Made by a program: the position numbers and the translations under genes
Notes under the pieces: model-generated
Told to the model about the DNA's origin: nothing
Seen by the model: only the letters and a program-made list of their open reading frames with translations
Databases searched by the model: none
Assembly: GCF_000711695.1 (NCBI RefSeq)
Contig: NW_013546973.1
Coordinates: 1 to 64,000 of the forward strand
DNA: 64,000 nucleotides
Direction of reading: 5' to 3'
From: Tilletiaria anomala UBC 951
Taxonomy: Eukaryota > Basidiomycota > Exobasidiomycetes > Georgefischeriales > Tilletiariaceae
Shown here: positions 21,923 through 32,823 of the stretch, piece after piece
Position numbering within the stretch: position 1 is the stretch's first letter
Layout: each line of letters begins with the position of its first letter

Positions 21923-23421
21923 TGTGTTTGGCTGTGTCGATTTGTATTCGCAACTGTTGTTCAACCAAATAACCTTTCAGGGGCGAGGCAAAGCAGCCTG
22001 CGAAAGTCGGTCGGATTCAATGAAGCTGTTTGCGTCACCTCTTTACGGCACATAGATACCTTGGAGAAGGCACAGTGATGAAATATGGCTACTGCAGCTA
22101 GCGAACGGTGTGCCAGTGCGTGATGACTGCAAACTGATCGATAACTAAATTGAATCCAAGTTGAGCGAAAGGCATCGAGGTGACGGGCTCGTGTCCATCG
22201 CTCCACAGCGTTACTTGTTTCCAATGCCAGGCAGGCTTCCTCAGTGGCTGGCTTGCTGGGGGGAAGTGGTCAGAGGACAACTTCTCCAGTGCCCTGTTCC
22301 AAGTTCCAATTTGAAGACTTCAAGGAAACAACCCTAATAAGCTACTTCTTTTGAGTGACGTATCATCATCCGCACATACTCATCCTCCCTGTTTACCTCT
22401 CCACACGCCTCCCCCTCCGCTCCTTTTATTTGGCATGCTGGCACCCCGTTGGGCGGCATTGAAAGGCAAGCCATATGTCAACTGCGCCCATTCAATTGCA
22501 CGCGTGCGGGAAGAGCTTGAGAAAAGAGGTACATCATAGGGACCCGACCACCTGCGTGGGAAAATATTGAGATCGGAGCGATGGGACCTCAGGTTGCAAA
22601 TCCCAGCACAGGTGATTGGATTGCCTCCAGCGACAGAGAGAAGGTTCCATTGGCACCTGGATGTCAGATAAGTGCCAAGATGTGTCGGGTGAGAAACAAT
22701 GACGTAAAAGACACGCGAACGCCATCGAGCGTGCACGTGGCCTGGACTCCCGCTTCGCAGGCAGATGCCAAGGTATAGTCATAAGAGCATTAGGTCGCTG
22801 AGGGAAGTTCACGGGAGCTTCTCGTGATCTTAAGCTGTTTATTCATATCCTCATTGCAACCACGAGATCCTTCTGGCCCTTTCTGACTCGTGATATCATA
22901 TAGCGCATACATGCGCACTCTGATGCGCTTTTGTAAGCATCTCCAAGAGCGAATCTGGCCTCATTCGGGCATATGCCAAGCATAAGCGGTGTGCCAACTG
23001 TGCGGTTTCACTTTGACGCTTCCAACCTGTTGCGCTTTGACTTGTCATCAGACAAAGCCCGCAGGAGAAGATACAAGCAGCATCATGGGTGTATCGGCCT
23101 CAGCTCTGTCACCGTCACAGCGTGAGTGCGCCGCCAACAACTCATCGCAACGCTGGGCCGCCGAATGTATTGAACAGCCTCCTGGCGGCTGGAAGAAGCC
23201 AAGGGGGCTTAGATTAACAATTGATCACAGCAAAGAGTTTTAGAAAAGGATGGAATGATTCATAATAAAGCGATTTCCCTTTTTGTTGAACTCTCTTTAT
23301 TTCATTTTCCTTCGCAATCAAAAGGATCAAGGTAAAAAGCACATTTGCACCTTGCAGATTAATTTTCCTGCCCTGATCTGGCGATGTAGTACATGCCTGG
23401 GAAGCAGATCATGCTCCCGCA
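21923..23421. other. Intergenic region, possible tiny gene near 22439
   Basis: 1.5 kb between the YKT6 start and the stop codon of the deacetylase-fold gene, both on the - strand. A short + strand frame at 22439-22539 (MLAPRWAALKGKPYVNCAHS..., 33 codons) follows a pyrimidine-rich tract like those before fungal starts, and reads ARVREELEKRG before a possible GTACAT donor. It might be the first exon of a small gene, but I could not find a convincing second exon, so it is not called. The remaining sequence shows no family resemblance or repeats. Confidence 0.4.
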
Positions 23422-24480
23422 TTACAGCATATGCTTGGGCGGTGGGTTGGTCTTCCTCCAGTGCTCTGCAATCTGGCCCCTCGTTGCCACCCAGACATCT
23501 TCCTTGTTCTTGATGTACTCAATGAAGCGCTTCAAGCCTACAAACCTGCCAGGCCGGCCTACAACCCGGCAATGCAGGCCGATGGACATCATCTTCGGCT
23601 TCCCTTTACCTCCTTGCTCAATGGGTGTTCCTTCATGATACAATGTATCAAACGCATCTTTGAGGTACTCGAAAAAGGAAGAGGAGGTGCTGAAGCCTGG
23701 CGCTTGCGCAAACTTCATGTCGTTGTTGTCAAGCGTGTATGGGATGACCAGCAATGGTGGAGAGGGCTTGGAACCGCTCGGCGATGGGCTTGGAACCCAG
23801 TACGGCAGATCCTCATCATCTGCACATTTTAAGAGTGTCAGTTGAGCTCTTGTTAGTAGTTGCCATAAGCACTTACATGCGTCACTATCATAAAGTTTGT
23901 CCAGGAGACCCTTCTCTCTGTATGCATCGTAGACCAACCGTCGAGTCTGTAGACTCTGCCTCCCTGTGTACCACCCCACTGGCGGAGTCTTTCCATCCAT
24001 GCTTGCTTTGGTGATTGCAGATATTGCTCCTTCGATATGTTCCTTCTCAGTACTTTCCGGTACGTCACAGTAGTCGATCCAACGGTACGAGTGGCTGGCG
24101 ACTTCACACCCGGCCTCTTGCATCGCGGGCACGACTTTCGGATTTAATTCGACGGCTTTCCCGATTGCCCACGAGGTGAATACGAAGCCTACCTCCTTGA
24201 AAAGTTCGAGGATGCGCCAAAATCCCCTGTGCGAGCCATATTCGTATCCTGATTCAGTGCCGATGTTGCGGGCTGGTCGCCCACCAGCTGTGGCTCCGCC
24301 CTCGGTCAAAAATGCTTCAGAGTGAGCATCGCCGTTGAGTAGCGAGTGCTCGCCGCCTTCCTCGTAGTTGAGGACAAATGATACCGCAATCCGAGCGTTG
24401 CCGGGCCAGTGCGGATGGGGGGGCAAGTCGGCGTAGCCAACGAGGTCTCGAGTGCCGTGATCGAGTCGTGATGCGGCCAT
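23422..24480 (-). CDS. PuuE-type allantoinase / polysaccharide deacetylase family
   Basis: NodB-fold protein closest to the PuuE/urate-catabolism subfamily, whose characterised bacterial members hydrolyse allantoin to allantoate without metal. Two exons, 24480-23877 and 23819-23422, give 333 residues. The 57-nt intron has a textbook TACTAAC branch site and is a multiple of three without a stop, so unspliced RNA also reads through. Motifs include RDLVGYADLPPHPHWPG at the start, VSFVLNYEEGGEHSLLNGD, EYGSHRGFWRILELF, EVASHSYRWIDYC, VGWYTGRQSLQTRRLV, SDA-YDEDLPYWV (formed by splicing) and MMSIGLHCRVVGRPGR. These follow the PuuE pattern almost word for word. No signal peptide is seen, which argues against a secreted chitin deacetylase. 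A role in purine nitrogen use is inferred from the family; no other purine-catabolic gene is nearby. Confidence 0.87.
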   Translation of the reverse strand: MAASRLDHGTRDLVGYADLPPHPHWPGNARIAVSFVLNYEEGGEHSLLNGDAHSEAFLTEGGATAGGRPARNIGTESGYEYGSHRGFWRILELFKEVGFVFTSWAIGKAVELNPKVVPAMQEAGCEVASHSYRWIDYCDVPESTEKEHIEGAISAITKASMDGKTPPVGWYTGRQSLQTRRLVYDAYREKGLLDKLYDSDACKCLWQLLTRAQLTLLKCADDEDLPYWVPSPSPSGSKPSPPLLVIPYTLDNNDMKFAQAPGFSTSSSFFEYLKDAFDTLYHEGTPIEQGGKGKPKMMSIGLHCRVVGRPGRFVGLKRFIEYIKNKEDVWVATRGQIAEHWRKTNPPPKHML

Positions 24481-25246
24481 GTTGTCAGTGGTTCGTTATC
24501 ACCAGTACACCCTCCGTGCGGGCTTGCGTGAAAGTTGGCTCCGTTCGCTTGGGAGCGCTAGCCCGAGCGACAAAGTTGCAAAACAGCTCAGACTTCCACA
24601 GCATGTGTCCAAGCCTCAGCGCTGATACATGAAATAACCACACAACCAGACGGTACGCCTAATGGGATTGTGGGATAGTGGGGCGTGAAAGCCTGTGGAG
24701 CGTTGAGCAGCACAGTGATAGCAAAGGTTCCGCACTCGGAAGCTCGGATCAGCTTCCGGCAGGCAAAACGTCACACATCCCCCTCTTTGGTGCCGTCTCT
24801 CCGTAGGCCATCAAACCTATCAAAATTCGCAGCCGGAACGATGGGAGCATTGACAGCACCTTGGTTATGATGCACCGGGACACTGCCGCAGCTAGAAGCA
24901 AGCATACACGTAACACCAGAATCTCATACGCTAGTCGGCAGAGCTTTTTGGTGTAGATTGCCCATTCCGACCTTGTCAGTGCACGACACAGTTCTGATTC
25001 TCCAAGCTCAACAATACCGCTCACGGTGCATACCCTGTACATCCATTCTACAATGCTATGCCCGATGCATCGATTATGTTGCAGGTTATTGAAAGATGCC
25101 GTTTGTGCTCGTAAATTCGAATGCGATTGAATGAGAAACCTCGGTGAGCCGTCGTCGGGACGGCTCACTGGTGCGCGGCGAATTGCGTAGGAGTATACAT
25201 TTCATGTCTGTGGTTACCGCGCCATCCACGATGGCTGAAGCTTTGC
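24481..25246. other. Intergenic region between PuuE-like gene and SGF11
   Basis: 766 bp upstream of the deacetylase-fold gene and downstream of SGF11, both on the - strand. Open frames here have no recognisable family. A hairpin lies close to the SGF11 stop and is listed separately. Confidence 0.5.
25144..25168 (-). repeat. 10-bp perfect hairpin in presumed SGF11 3' UTR
   Basis: GTGAGCCGTC and GACGGCTCAC pair perfectly around a 5-nt loop, about 80 nt downstream of the SGF11 stop codon on the - strand. It may be part of the 3' untranslated region; no function is implied by the sequence alone. Confidence 0.8.
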
Positions 25247-27142
25247 TCAATCATCAAGGCTGCTCTCCTCGCTCATCTCACTCTCTTCTTCCACATCTCC
25301 ACCACTCAGCACATCTGAGTCTGTTTCATGATACTGTTTTGGGATGAACGGAGTGCAATGCTTAGCTTTTTCCTGTCTCGCCATCAGCACTGCTGACGAA
25401 GGAGATGACGTGGACTCACACTTTCACTATCACTCTCCGCATCTCCCATCGCTTTCGACTTCTTATTTTTTAAAGGCGAGTCGTCCGACATGGCCGATGC
25501 CGCCCTTGAGCCCGAAGCGACGGCATTTCCAGGCTTGTGGACGAAATTCTTGGGACCACCTGCGGCCCCTGAAGCAACAGACACTCGGTTTCTGGCTGCA
25601 GTCCCAACAGCATTGCCTCTTTCCTTTGCAGTCCCTGTTTTACCACTGTGGTTCCACGCAGCCGATGATGATGCGTCGTACATATCTCCTGCGGTGGTGC
25701 TGACGGATATGGACGGCGATACTTCGCGCTCGCTCACACCTGTCGTGTCATCAGCTGTGATATTAGCGCGCTTGTTGGGGTTCAATGGTGAAGCGAACAT
25801 CGGTGCAGTAGAGGAGTGCGACATCGAGACGACTTGAACAGATTGGCTCTGCACGGTCGTGTTGATCAGCATCAGGCCACTCAATGGCAATCGCACATGG
25901 GAATGTATTAACGCTCACTCTGACCATGCCGGTGTCCTCGCGCGGGGTTGTACTGCCCGGAGGTGCTGAAAATCACAGGAATGATGATGAGCATTCAGAA
26001 GTACTTTTAACATAGTTCAAGAAACTCACGCGTATGTGTTTTCATCTTCTTCCAATGCGCACCCATAGCAACTCCAGGCGAGAGCGCTCGCTTTCCGTTG
26101 GCATTGAGAACTTCTAAAGGATGGAAGAGTTCTCAGCAGCCTGTCTGGAAGTCTGAGACCGGCGTATTTGCTTGCTCACTATTTTTTCCCTTTCCCTTTT
26201 CCATGTTCTCCCCTCTTGCGGCCCGAAGTTTTGCATCAGGAGCCTTGGTCCGCTTCCGTTGCTCCAGCACACCGATCACCCTGGGATTATTCAGGAGTGA
26301 ATTTTGCACACCTCCTGCATCGCTGGCCGTGGAACTTGCCAGGCCACTGCCAGCTTTGCGCACGGACTTTTCCTTGCCGCCGATACCCAAGCATTTGGCA
26401 AGGTGCACAGCATAGCGATTTGATGACACCTGTCGCGAGCAAACGATGCATTCGAAGAGCGGATTTTGGGCGTATATGTCCGGCTTGAGAGGGTTCCCAG
26501 CTGAGTTGCTCGTAGGTCCAGGTGTTCCTACCCTGCTTGGCGTGCCGGTCGCGGTGCCCAAGTCCACAGGCACAGGGGTGCCGGACGCCGACCCTGGAAG
26601 GGACGCAGACCCACGACCGCTGGCATTGCCCAAGATTGAGCCTGAGTGCGGTGCACAGCTGACAAAGCGACCAAGAATCAGTGCAAGCCACAAATTGAAT
26701 GTGATGTAAGCATTTCGTGCAACCACTTGGATTCGATTGTGTGAATGCAATCAAGTACAAGAACACTCACTTTTGCCCACAAATGTGGCAGAAATCGGCT
26801 TCCTTGGACCGTTCCAGGCCGTCACGCTTCGCTTGGACTTTCCAGCTCATGATTGAGTCATGCAGCACATCTCGAAGCAGCGTCTCATAGAGTCTCTTGG
26901 TCTTTGCACAGCCGTTGGAGCGTTGTTGATAGTGCAGGAAGTCGTATTCGTTCGGCAGACAGGTTCAGCCAAGCGTTCCTCAACAGCGTGACACAGAATA
27001 CTAGGCCACAAAGCCTGCTCACAAGCCCATAAGTCGGGTCGTCTTGAGGCAGAACCGCCCTCGCGCCTGCTCCATTACCGCAACCGTCAACATTGCTGGC
27101 GCCAGAAATATTTCGAGAGACGGAATTGCGCTTGGGCGCCAT
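25247..27142 (-). CDS. SGF11: SAGA-associated factor 11 (Sgf11)
   Basis: Sgf11 is part of the SAGA deubiquitinating module that removes ubiquitin from histone H2B. Seven exons, 27142-27023, 26901-26771, 26658-26180, 26113-26030, 25965-25919, 25848-25420 and 25333-25247, all phase-consistent, give 458 residues. Exon 2 has the helix LYETLLRDVLHDSIMSWKV that in the family packs against Sus1, followed by KEADFCHICGQ. The diagnostic zinc finger FECIVCSRQVSSNRYAVHLA with Cys at the end (CxxC...HxxxC) lies near residues 152-174. Exon 4 has GKRALSPGVAMGAHWKKMK, and the C-terminus is acidic and Ser-rich (ending EESSLDD). The protein is much longer than yeast Sgf11 (99 residues), but filamentous fungal members are also long. 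The last intron has two near donors (GTGTGA, GTGAGT); the GTGAGT one fits the frame best with the acceptor at 25334. Confidence 0.88.
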
Positions 27143-27763
27143 CTTGAGGCAAATATCTTTTAAGCTTGTGGAAGCTGTATTGAATAATCAACCTGACCGG
27201 TACTTGGTGCTGGATTCGTTCGAAGGCGCGGATCGAGCGTTCAATCAAACGTGATAGCAACTCTTGGTAGAGGAAGCTCCGATGCGTGGAGAGATGTCCG
27301 AAAATCGTTCGACCACACCGCCTGGCACCTGGATTCGATCTCCTTGGAAGTCGTACCGTGTGAGTTATACCGCAATCCGATCAACAGCTCCAGTGTCTGC
27401 ATTCTTGGACGTGTCGACAATTACTGACATGGTATATGGGAATGGCGGCATTCGAAACGATGGGCAACCACACTGGAACTTGCATTGCACGCCCTAAACA
27501 GCTAAACTCCCGGCGTTCGCGGCGTTCTCTCGACCAACAATTACGTAAGCAACACTGGCAGGTGTGAAGCGTTTCGCTGTAATTCTCGACGTTCATGCGC
27601 ACGGCTCGCGCACGAACGCCCATCGCTGATCGCATTTTCTGCCGGACGCATCCGCAAGACTGCACGGCCGATCCAGCGCTGCTCTAGATCTGGGCACCCG
27701 ATCTACACGACATACGACCCGCCTTAGAGTGTCCTTTTAGCTTCTCCGCGCACCTTACCCATT
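27143..27763. other. Bidirectional promoter region
   Basis: 621 bp between the start codons of SGF11 (-) and the low-molecular-weight phosphatase (+). No coding exon or repeat is recognisable. Confidence 0.5.
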
Positions 27764-28730
27764 ATGGCGCCGGTCTCCGTGCTCTTTGCCTGCACGGGCA
27801 ACATCTGCCGGTCCCCCATGGCTGAGGCGGTCTTCGCAGATTTGGTTAAGCGTAACGGACTCGAATCAAGTTTCGGAAAGATAGATAGCTGTGGGACCAT
27901 CGGGTATCATGTGGGCGAAGAGGCCGACGAGCGGTGGGTGGATTTGCATGACATGTGTTGTAAAGCTGGGATTTGACCATTGATCATTTATCTTCAACTG
28001 CTGGGTCCCGCAAGCAGGACCCTGGCAGTATGTAATCGAAAGGGGATACCCTGCGTCTCTCGAGCGAGACGCTTGAAAGAACGTGACTTTGAAGAATTCG
28101 ATTACATCTTTGGCATGGAGTACGTCTACTACTCAGGAGGTGCAATGCTTCGCGTACCGAAAGAATACGTTCTGACAGAAGTTACATTCAACGGCAACTC
28201 TCATTTGTTCCAGTTCGGGACATGTCAACCATCTCAAGGCGCGCAAGCCACGCAATAGCAAGGCAAAGTGAGCTCTTGAGGGAGCGAATCCCAGGTTGGC
28301 CACATCCCCATCTCAACCCTGACTGATATATTTCGCTCTGTTCCTCAGGATTATGCTCTTTGGTGACGTGTAAGGATGGGGAATCAAAGCATACCCCTGA
28401 TCGAGCCGAATGACATCTTGACCCCTCCTGCCTTTCATAACTCGGCAGAGACGATGGGCGAGATATCGACGACCCTTACTATGTAGGCATATCTCTCCTT
28501 CCGCCTCTGGCTTACTGTGAGAGCCTTCATTTACGCGCTCGTTTCACCCTTCCAACATCACAGGGCGGCGCGAGCGGCTTCGAGGAGACATACCTGCAAT
28601 GTGACAGGTGAGTAGCTGACCTCAATACATGCGCATTGAGAGCATGAACCGTGGCGCTAACAGTGGGATGGCGGTGACAAGCTACTCGCGCGCATTCTTG
28701 AAGAGCTTGGGCTTTTCGTCAAGAACGTAA
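27764..28730 (+). CDS. Low-molecular-weight protein tyrosine phosphatase
   Basis: Small cytosolic phosphatase of the LMW-PTP family (Ltp1 in yeast). Seven short exons: 27764-27933, 28018-28119, 28214-28267, 28349-28369 (21 nt), 28449-28482, 28564-28607 and 28682-28730, giving 157 residues, the normal family length. The P-loop CTGNICRS (C10 to R16) follows VLFA, YHVGEEADER and FEEFDYIFGMD follow in order, KIMLFGDV comes from the 21-nt exon, and the catalytic-acid motif DDPYY is followed by GGASGFEETYLQC and YSRAFLKSLG. For the last exon two acceptors are in frame, 28663 and 28681. A CTAAC branch site overlaps the first so closely that the second should be used, and it also restores the usual spacing after the QC; the other would add six residues. 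The intron density is striking for so short a gene. Confidence 0.9.
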
Positions 28731-29233
28731 AGCATAGAATGTTTGAAGGCTGTGAAGCTTGCAATCCAGCAAGCAGATCACGCCTGTTATCTCGCACTCG
28801 AGGAGCGGGCAATGGCGATATGGTAAGTTGCAAGCGTGCATGCAAATCTCATCCGCATTCGGTTACATCTGCCCGAAATTAGAGTGCAAGGAATCCCTGG
28901 AACATCTGGGAAAGAAGGCAGAATATCGGTAGGGGAGGAAGGATTCGCCAACCAGCATTTTAGGGGCAAATCACCGGGAACTTTGTCAAATGCCACCAGC
29001 TTCACAATTGTATATGAGATATGCTGCCTTGCGTCATCAGCTCGCTGCTTGGAAACACCCAAAGGAGCCTTGGCCCCCGTTTGCCTTGCTCCTCACACCG
29101 GGCTGGGATCTCGATGGCCCTGCAGAGGTTTGCATGAGGTGTAAATTCAGCGCAGCGCTCGCCGATGACGTAGAGGCCGCTGGTGACTGTTAGACGTAAG
29201 ACACCGCGGTCCTTGCAGCATTGAGTGGTCGTC
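28731..29233. other. Intergenic region upstream of exo-glucanase
   Basis: 503 bp between two + strand genes with no recognisable exon or repeat; presumably phosphatase 3' UTR and the glucanase promoter. Confidence 0.5.
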
Positions 29234-32200
29234 ATGTCCTCGACGTCACCGCCGGGCGATGCTCCATATAGCAGCGGTCATGGTGCTGCTGCCCATTCAC
29301 CACGGCTGCAGCCACTCCAGTCATCCTCCACGGCAGACGTCAATCAACTGTCCTACCGATATTCTGATATATTCGCGGGCTTCGATGAGGATGACATTCG
29401 GGCTTTGCCTGTAAACGAGCAATCGAACCTGCCGAGACCGTCGCCGGACCGCAAAAGGTACTACTCAGCTGGCGCTTCCCAACGCGATGACTCGAGCACG
29501 ACACATATACAACACTCTGTGTCGTCGGCGGACGTTTACTGCTCCCCACCGACATCATATTCGCGGCAATCGCTTCCGCCGACGGTAGACGTTGGCGAGA
29601 GACATCCGCTCGCTATCGTTGGCTCGGGTAACGGAGCAAGCGAAGGACCTCTAGGAAGTCCCCAACTCTTGTCTTCTTCACCATTGAGGCAAGAACAGCC
29701 GCTGCAACAAGGACTATATGCACCCGTACCGACCACAGCGCCCGAGGTCGAAGACACGGTACATCTCCCTGCTACAGGGTCGTATCCAGTCCTGCTCACC
29801 GGAGTTTCCTCGCCCTCCTTAAATGCTACATGTCATACTAGCGCTCTTGGGATGTATCGAACTAAAAGGCCAGTTACGCCGACCGGGATGATGCCGCTTG
29901 CCGGCGAGTACGGCTCAGATGCTGGCATGGGCTGCGGTCCCGGGAGAGGGTCATGGGGCTATGGACATGACCCGATGCCGTCCAACACGTCGATCGGAGG
30001 AAGCAGCATTGGGCGCCCAAGCTCGCGAGAAAGCGGTAGTGTATATGGTCTGGTGTCATCGCTAACGATGGACCCATCTATACGCGATTCCTACATTCAC
30101 GTTGGGCGCGATACCGTTTTGCAGTCATCGCCACTTAACAACAAGCAACTCCCCTTATCATCGTCCTATTATGCAGAAGCAGACCGTGCACCTGGCGTGG
30201 CGCGTTATGCAGGACTTGGGGACGCGCATAGGCGCCAAGAAGATCACCGTGTGCACTACAGCCAACGAAAGAAGGCGGTCATCGTTGGTATCGTCGCATT
30301 GATCGTTGCTGCCGTCTGCGTGGCAGTCGTCGTGCCCGTAACTGAGCACTTTCTTAACAAACCAGATACTTCTTCCGAGCCGGGAGGTATCGTCGACAAG
30401 GATGGAAATGTGGTCGCAACGACTGGGGGAAATGGCAGCGTGATCATACTCGAAGATGGGACAAAATACACGTACATCAATCCTTTCGGCGGGACGTGGA
30501 ACAGCGGTCTGCTGAACAATTCAGCTCAAGCACAATGGTACACTCCGCCGCTGTCAGAAGAATTTCACTTTGGCGGCAAGCAAGGCAACCGGCGGAGACA
30601 GGGAAGCAGGGCATCAGGTAGCTCGGAAAATGGTAGTTCTGGTCGCATCATCGGCGTCAATGTCGGCGGGTGGCTCGTTACGGAGCCATTTATCGTTCCT
30701 GCACTCTATGAACCATACGCAAATGGCCCGAATGCCGCGGTAGATGAGTTCACTCTGTCTCAACAGTGGCTGAAAGAAGGCGGCCTAGCCAGACTGAAGC
30801 AAAAGCTGACCCAGCATTACGATACCTTCATTACCGAGCGCGATTTCGCGGATATCGCCTGCGCAGGCTTGAACTGGGTCCGTTTGCCCATCGGCTTCTG
30901 GGCGCTCGAGACGATTGACGACGAGCCGTTTTTGGAGGGTGTCAGCTGGCAGTACTTCCTCAAGGCCATCCAATGGGCGCGCAAATACGGCCTTCGCATC
31001 AACCTGGATTTGCATGCTGTACCCGGCAGCGCCAACTCTTTCAATCATGGGGGCAAGCTTGGACCCACGCCGCCTAGTACTGTCGGCATTAATTTCCTAC
31101 AAGGTCCTGCAGGCCTTGTCAATGCCCAACGTGCCCTCAATTACATTCGCATCATCACTGAGTTCATCTCACAGCCCGAAATCGCGCCCGTCGTTCCCAT
31201 GTTCACCGTAATCAATGAGCCGTATCTTCCAACAGCCATTGGAGTACCTGCGCTGTCTGCTTGGTATGCCGAGCTATATTCAGAAATCCGCAATAACATC
31301 ACTGGCCTAGGAAAAGGTCATGGACCGTTCATTGGCATGCACGACGGTTTCCTAGGTCTTCGACAGTGGGAAAATTACATGCCTGGGTAAGTGAACGCGT
31401 CTGCTTAGACCTTGTTGCAGTACTCATCCCCTTTCTCTGCCTTACTGGATTAGGGCCGACCGAATCGGCTGGGACGTGCATCCATACATCGCTTTCGGAC
31501 CAAAATGTGAGATCCCTTCCTCAACATACATTGGCTTCAAGTCTGACGCTCACCTGTGGCTTTCGATCTTACAGATACTGATGACTTCTCCAAAATTGTC
31601 CCGGGCTTTTGCAACGCGTATGGGCCTCAGATAGACCGAGCTCTGGCGAACAACGGCCTATCTTTCGCGGGGGAATGGTCACCCGCTGTCAATGACTGTG
31701 GATTGTGAGTGTTTTTCACGAATTATCTCTCAATTGAACGAACATTGACGCGGTCTCCACACGGTGCAGATATCTCAATGGAGTCGGGCTTGGCACGCGA
31801 TATGAAAATACCTATCAGGGTAATGGTAATGTCTACGGTAACTGTACCAAGTGGACAGATTGGACAAAGTGGGATGAAACTATGAAGGTCAGTGGTATGA
31901 TCTCGCCAGGATAAAATGGATTTTTGATATTGACTGCATACTGCTCAAATTTCTCTTTAGTCAAGCATTCGACAATTCGCGGAAGTCTCAATGGATTCAT
32001 TAAAGAACACTTTCTTCTGGAGTTGGAAGATCGGCAACTCTTCCCAATCTGGCCGAGTCGAGGCGCCCACATGGTCTTATCAGCTTGGCCTTCAGCAAGG
32101 CTGGCTACCAACCGACCCGTACCATGCCGGCAGCAATGCATGCTCTTCGGCTGCAAGTTCATATTCTGCAAGCATCGCAGCTACCACGAGCTGGTCAAGC

Positions 32201-32572
32201 ACTTTTGAAGGATGGAAGACAGGCGATACGGCAGCTCCGTACACCGCAAATCCAAGCGCATATCCTTGGCCACCTTCTTCCATCTCTGGCGCAGGGGTGG
32301 CCGTTACCAACATGCCATCGTACACTCGCACTGGATCAATCTCTAAAGCACCACCGCCCGCATGGACGGAGTCGCAATCGCGGAAACCAAATCCGACCAT
32401 CTCGAATTGGGCCCAGAAAAGCGACAATGCACCAATGTACGTCAAAGTGAAAGGCTGCAGCTATCAGCTAGATCAGTACTCTGTTTCAGGCATTCCAGGG
32501 TCGTGGCCTTGTTCTGGCAGCGCAATGTCCAAGCGCAAAACCACTTCCATCCCTACACCTACGACCACTTAG
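29234..32572 (+). CDS. Membrane-anchored exo-beta-1,3-glucanase (GH5)
   Basis: Cell-wall glucan 1,3-beta-glucosidase, GH5 subfamily 9, as a type II membrane protein. Five exons, 29234-31386, 31454-31506, 31575-31704, 31770-31887 and 31961-32572, give 1021 residues. The first 340 residues are cytosolic, Ser/Pro-rich and disordered; one transmembrane segment (AVIVGIVALIVAAVCVAVVV) follows at about 346-366. The catalytic domain has GVNVGGWLVTEPFIVPALYE, NWVRLPIGFWAL, LDLHAVPGSANSFNHGG, the acid/base glutamate in VINEPYLP (near 661), HPYIAF, and the nucleophile in SFAGEWSPAVNDC (near 769, exon 3). RYENTY and SWKIG close the barrel. A Ser/Thr/Pro-rich tail of about 150 residues follows. The shape matches the D-type glucanases (Exg-type) of basidiomycetes. 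It converges on DBR1 with 251 bp between stops. Confidence 0.95.
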
Positions 32573-32823
32573 TGGTGTACCAAAGTTGCCCCTGTATGCA
32601 TATTTTCACCAACGCGGAGTGCAGACGTTTGGAAGCATCACCGCATCATCGGACACGTTGGCATCGTATTCAACAGCATCACATTTGGGTCTTGCCAACT
32701 ACATACACATTGCTGTTTTAAGATAGTCAAGGTTGTCATTTGCAATGTATCAGTTGGACTACTCGAACCCCCTGTAAAATGCTCACTAAGTGCACACGTC
32801 CAGAAAACCACATCCAGACTATC

